From contig CAYGDP010000032.1 in assembly GCA_964348665.1 (NCBI GenBank), positions 1 through 41,546 of the forward strand: a stretch of 41,546 nt of DNA. The letters are read 5' to 3'. Made by a program: the position numbers and the translations under genes. Source of the stretch: CAYGDP01 sp964348665 (GTDB taxonomy: Bacteria > Verrucomicrobiota > Verrucomicrobiia > Palsa-1439 > CAYGDP01). How positions within the stretch are numbered: position 1 is the first letter of the stretch; each line of letters starts with the position of its first letter. This document shows, one piece after another, positions 39,713 through 41,546 of this stretch. Under the pieces are notes generated by a model. It had not been told where the DNA came from and did not search any database. It worked only from the letters and a program-made list of their open reading frames with translations.

Positions 39713-40744
39713 ATGAAACGTTTGTCCATGCTTGTTTTTTTCTCGTGCTTGTTCCTTGTTGCCGAGTTGCGTCCCCTTCTTGCGCAAGATGTCACACGCG
39801 CAGCGGCGGAGATGACCAAGGCGACCGAAACGTTTTTGGCGACGCTGACCCCCGAGCAACGCGCCAAAGCGGAGTTTGCGATGACCGATGAGGAGCGGTT
39901 GAATTGGCATTTTGTTCCACGCACACGCAAAGGTTTGCCACTGAAAGAGATGACGCCTCCGCAGCGGGAAGCCGCCCATGCGCTTCTCCGTAGCGGCCTC
40001 TCCGAACGCGGCTACTTGAAAGCTACCACGATCATCAGCCTCGAAGAGATCCTTTACGAGCTGGAAAACAAAAGTCCGCGGCGCGATTCCAGCCTTTATT
40101 TCTTCAGCGTATTCGGCAAACCCGATCCAAAAGACGCTTGGGGTTGGCGCTTCGAGGGGCATCATCTCTCGGCACAATTCACGCTGGTCGCGGGCAGAGC
40201 GGTTGCCATCGGCCCGTCGTTTTTTGGGGCAAACCCCGCCACGATTCGAGACGGTCCGCGCAAAGGCACGCGCGCCCTCGCCGGCGAGGAAGATCTTGCG
40301 CGAAAGCTCGTCATATCATTGACCGATGAGCAGAAACAAACTGCCATTTTCGCCGCGAAAGCGCCCAGCGACATTATTACGGGCAACGCCCGAAAAGTGA
40401 AAAAGCTCGAACCTCTTGGACTCGCCGCCACTCGCCTCGCGCCCGATCAGGCGGAATTACTCAAGAGCTTGCTCAAAGAACATGTCTTCCGCCACCGCAC
40501 CGACGTGGCGGAGGCGACGTTGAAACAGATCGAGGTGGCAGGCCCGGAAAAAATCTTTTTTGCATGGGCGGGGGGCGTTGAATCGGGACAAGGACATTAC
40601 TACCGGATTCAGGGGCCGAGTTTTCTGATCGAATACGACAACACACAGAACAACGCCAACCATGTCCACGCCGTCTGGCGCGACCTGGAAAACGATTTCG
40701 GCGAAGACCTCCTCCGTAAACACTACGACGAACAGCATAAATAG
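39713..40744 (+). CDS. Secreted DUF3500 family protein
   Basis: Start taken at 39713 (MKRLSMLVFFS), directly at a signal peptide ending LLAQ; the longer frame upstream reads through the promoter region. The mature part carries features of DUF3500: a LTPEQRAKAEFAMTDEER segment, NWHFVPR, then GWRFEGHHLSAQFTLVAGRA, FFGANPA and the C-terminal HYYRIQGPSFLIEYDN, HVHAVWRDLENDFGEDLL. Function is unknown; the His-rich motifs (HHLS, HYYRI, HVHAVWRD) suggest metal binding. The 3' end is partly duplicated in decayed form 300-400 bp downstream. Confidence 0.88.
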   Translation: MKRLSMLVFFSCLFLVAELRPLLAQDVTRAAAEMTKATETFLATLTPEQRAKAEFAMTDEERLNWHFVPRTRKGLPLKEMTPPQREAAHALLRSGLSERGYLKATTIISLEEILYELENKSPRRDSSLYFFSVFGKPDPKDAWGWRFEGHHLSAQFTLVAGRAVAIGPSFFGANPATIRDGPRKGTRALAGEEDLARKLVISLTDEQKQTAIFAAKAPSDIITGNARKVKKLEPLGLAATRLAPDQAELLKSLLKEHVFRHRTDVAEATLKQIEVAGPEKIFFAWAGGVESGQGHYYRIQGPSFLIEYDNTQNNANHVHAVWRDLENDFGEDLLRKHYDEQHK

Positions 40745-40779
40745 GGCGGGACATTGGAGTTACTAACACGACGGGGATT

Positions 40780-40810
40780 GGCCACAAAAAACACAAAAAA
40801 TCGCAAAAAT
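40780..40810 (+). repeat. A-rich dispersed intergenic repeat (copy C)
   Basis: GGCCACAAAAAACAC followed by another A-rich unit; related to the strings at 12688 and 23175. Confidence 0.4.
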
Positions 40811-40871
40811 ACTGCAGCAGCCTTTTCGCGGCACCGTCAAACTTCGTGGCGGACAAGCTTCCGCGTGTTTC

Positions 40872-40917
40872 GCCCTCCTTATTCAAGGACGAGGCCTCGC
40901 CCCACAGTGGGGAGGGC
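40872..40917. repeat. Intergenic inverted repeat
   Basis: GCCCTCC (40872-40878) pairs with GGAGGGC (40911-40917), and inside it CCCCA pairs with TGGGG around CAG. The layout resembles the hairpin element at 23700-23733. Confidence 0.5.
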
Positions 40918-41042
40918 GGGCAATCCACTTCACCAAGCCGTATCAGAAATCGTGTTTCGGGGAGAATCTGAAAAACGAAAACGTTTTCGCATTTGGTTTT
41001 CCCTCTGAAAAGCGGCACTCCGTATGGAGAGGCAGCAGTTGT

Positions 41043-41170
41043 ATCAGACAAGGAGTTTTTTGCCCGGATTTCCAACCGCTAAGGATCGCCATTATTTTGC
41101 GATTCCTTCAAGGTTTCCTATTCGGAGAAGATCTAATGTGCAAATACTACGACGAGCATTGGAAAAAAAC
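41043..41170 (+). pseudogene. Decayed duplicate of the DUF3500 gene 3' end
   Basis: The best match is 41121-41166 against 40697-40742: FGEDL-x-x-K-Y-YDEHWK versus FGEDLLRKHYDEQHK, with clear nucleotide identity (ACTACGACGA shared). Weaker segments upstream keep the order: KEFFAR versus EKIFFAW and RHYFAI versus GHYYRI, but in different frames and with about 75 bp missing in between. A stop codon interrupts. I read this as a relic of a second DUF3500 gene, cut down and frameshifted. Confidence 0.6.
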
Positions 41171-41262
41171 GCGCTACAAATACATAATGCTTCTTAGTAG
41201 CGCATGGCGAGTTCCAGAAATGCTGAACATTGATGCCGTTGCCTTCGAGATTTGTTCAAGTC

Positions 41263-41544
41263 TCAAGTTAGCGTCGCTTTCGGACTTTCAGTCTTCTTTT
41301 GAAACTCCCTCGGAAGTCCATCAATGACAGCTACTTTGGAGAAAGCAACATGTTCGTCTAGAAAATGGTGGGCAGCAACGTCTCCTAGTCCGTGTCCCCA
41401 CATAAATAACTCAATCCCGATAAACGATGGCACCCAATAAACGCCTTGATCGAAACGCGACTTTCCTCCGATGCGCTTTTCCAAGAGTGAAGCTGGTGAC
41501 CTTGCCCCATTGGTTGGACAGTATATAACATTAAACTTGGCCAT
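41263..41544 (-). CDS. Hypothetical protein at the window edge (93 aa)
   Basis: No family is recognised. It starts MAKFNVIYCPTNGARSPASL, is mixed alpha/beta with a GIELFMWGHGLGDVAAHHFL segment, and has a Lys/Thr-rich tail. The first 16 codons form part of the terminal inverted repeat. Its promoter would lie outside the window. Base composition is lower in GC than neighbours, fitting acquired DNA. Confidence 0.5.
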   Translation of the reverse strand: MAKFNVIYCPTNGARSPASLLEKRIGGKSRFDQGVYWVPSFIGIELFMWGHGLGDVAAHHFLDEHVAFSKVAVIDGLPREFQKKTESPKATLT

Positions 41545-41546
41545 GG
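41497..41546. repeat. Right copy of 50-bp terminal inverted repeat
   Basis: Exact reverse complement of bases 4-53. It covers the start codon and first codons of the 93-aa gene. Confidence 0.85.

Larger units (their letters stand above)
40745..41042. other. Gene-free stretch with intergenic repeats
   Basis: This part of the 518-bp gap before 41263 holds no convincing gene on either strand. It has the third A-rich repeat (from 40780) and a hairpin-forming element at 40872-40917. A minus-strand open frame crosses it, but it is made mostly of these repeats. Confidence 0.55.

Noticed and set aside
40473..41075. 200-codon minus-strand open frame across the 3' intergenic region
   Set aside because: Made of antisense DUF3500 sequence plus intergenic repeats; no family resemblance.
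4..41546. Terminal inverted repeats as ends of a transposon
   Set aside because: No transposase or integrase lies anywhere between the ends, target duplications cannot be judged, and the content is mostly chromosomal housekeeping genes.

Overview
The window looks like about 41.5 kb of a Gram-negative, moderately GC-rich genome, most likely Verrucomicrobiota (inference, no marker gene is present). The grounds are an ECF sigma factor paired with a short one-TM anti-sigma-like protein, several secreted CsgG-like proteins, a bacterial CE15 glucuronoyl esterase, a DUF3500 protein, a fused gamma-alpha 2-oxoacid:ferredoxin oxidoreductase, and weak or absent Shine-Dalgarno sequences at many starts. 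No tRNA, rRNA, CRISPR array or transposase was seen.

Region 1 (1-12592, + strand) is one compact block of seven genes with gaps of 52 nt or less and two 4-nt overlaps. It holds the 3' part of a large beta-propeller protein, a full-length paralogue (signal peptide, tandem CsgG-like domains, TPR, helical region, propeller), an ECF sigma factor, a membrane anti-sigma-like protein, a secreted protein of unknown function, a stand-alone CsgG-like protein, and a third giant CsgG/TPR/propeller protein. This is the strongest candidate for an undescribed system: an envelope apparatus carrying its own sigma/anti-sigma switch.

Region 2 (12813-18479) is metabolic: korA-korB with an upstream membrane-anchored TPR gene on the minus strand, then a TlpA-like lipoprotein thioredoxin and a CE15 esterase on the plus strand. 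Region 3 (18538-24837, - strand) holds a LolD/MacB-type ABC ATPase fused in one frame to a beta-CASP metallo-beta-lactamase RNase, a minimal FtsX-like permease, a PqqD-like protein and an uncharacterised 353-residue protein. A plus-strand block (21071-22436), comprising a toxin-antitoxin-like nucleotidyltransferase pair and a SUKH protein, separates the ATPase fusion from its permease.

Region 4 (24838-27236) is accessory DNA. It has a small SUKH gene bounded by integron-type simple sites, a diverged duplication of neighbouring sequence, a membrane protein, a 93-bp attC-like element, and a second small-protein/nucleotidyltransferase pair directly behind serS.

Region 5 (27241-39559) holds serS, then a plus-strand signalling cluster of three kinases with N-terminal receiver domains and two single-domain response regulators (28641-36070), then yqaA/DedA, argH and a UDP-glucose 6-dehydrogenase on the minus strand. 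Region 6 (39713-41546) has a DUF3500 protein, a decayed copy of its 3' end, intergenic hairpins and an unknown small gene at the edge. The first and last 50-odd bases of the window are inverted copies of each other, which may be an assembly artefact or a real repeat.
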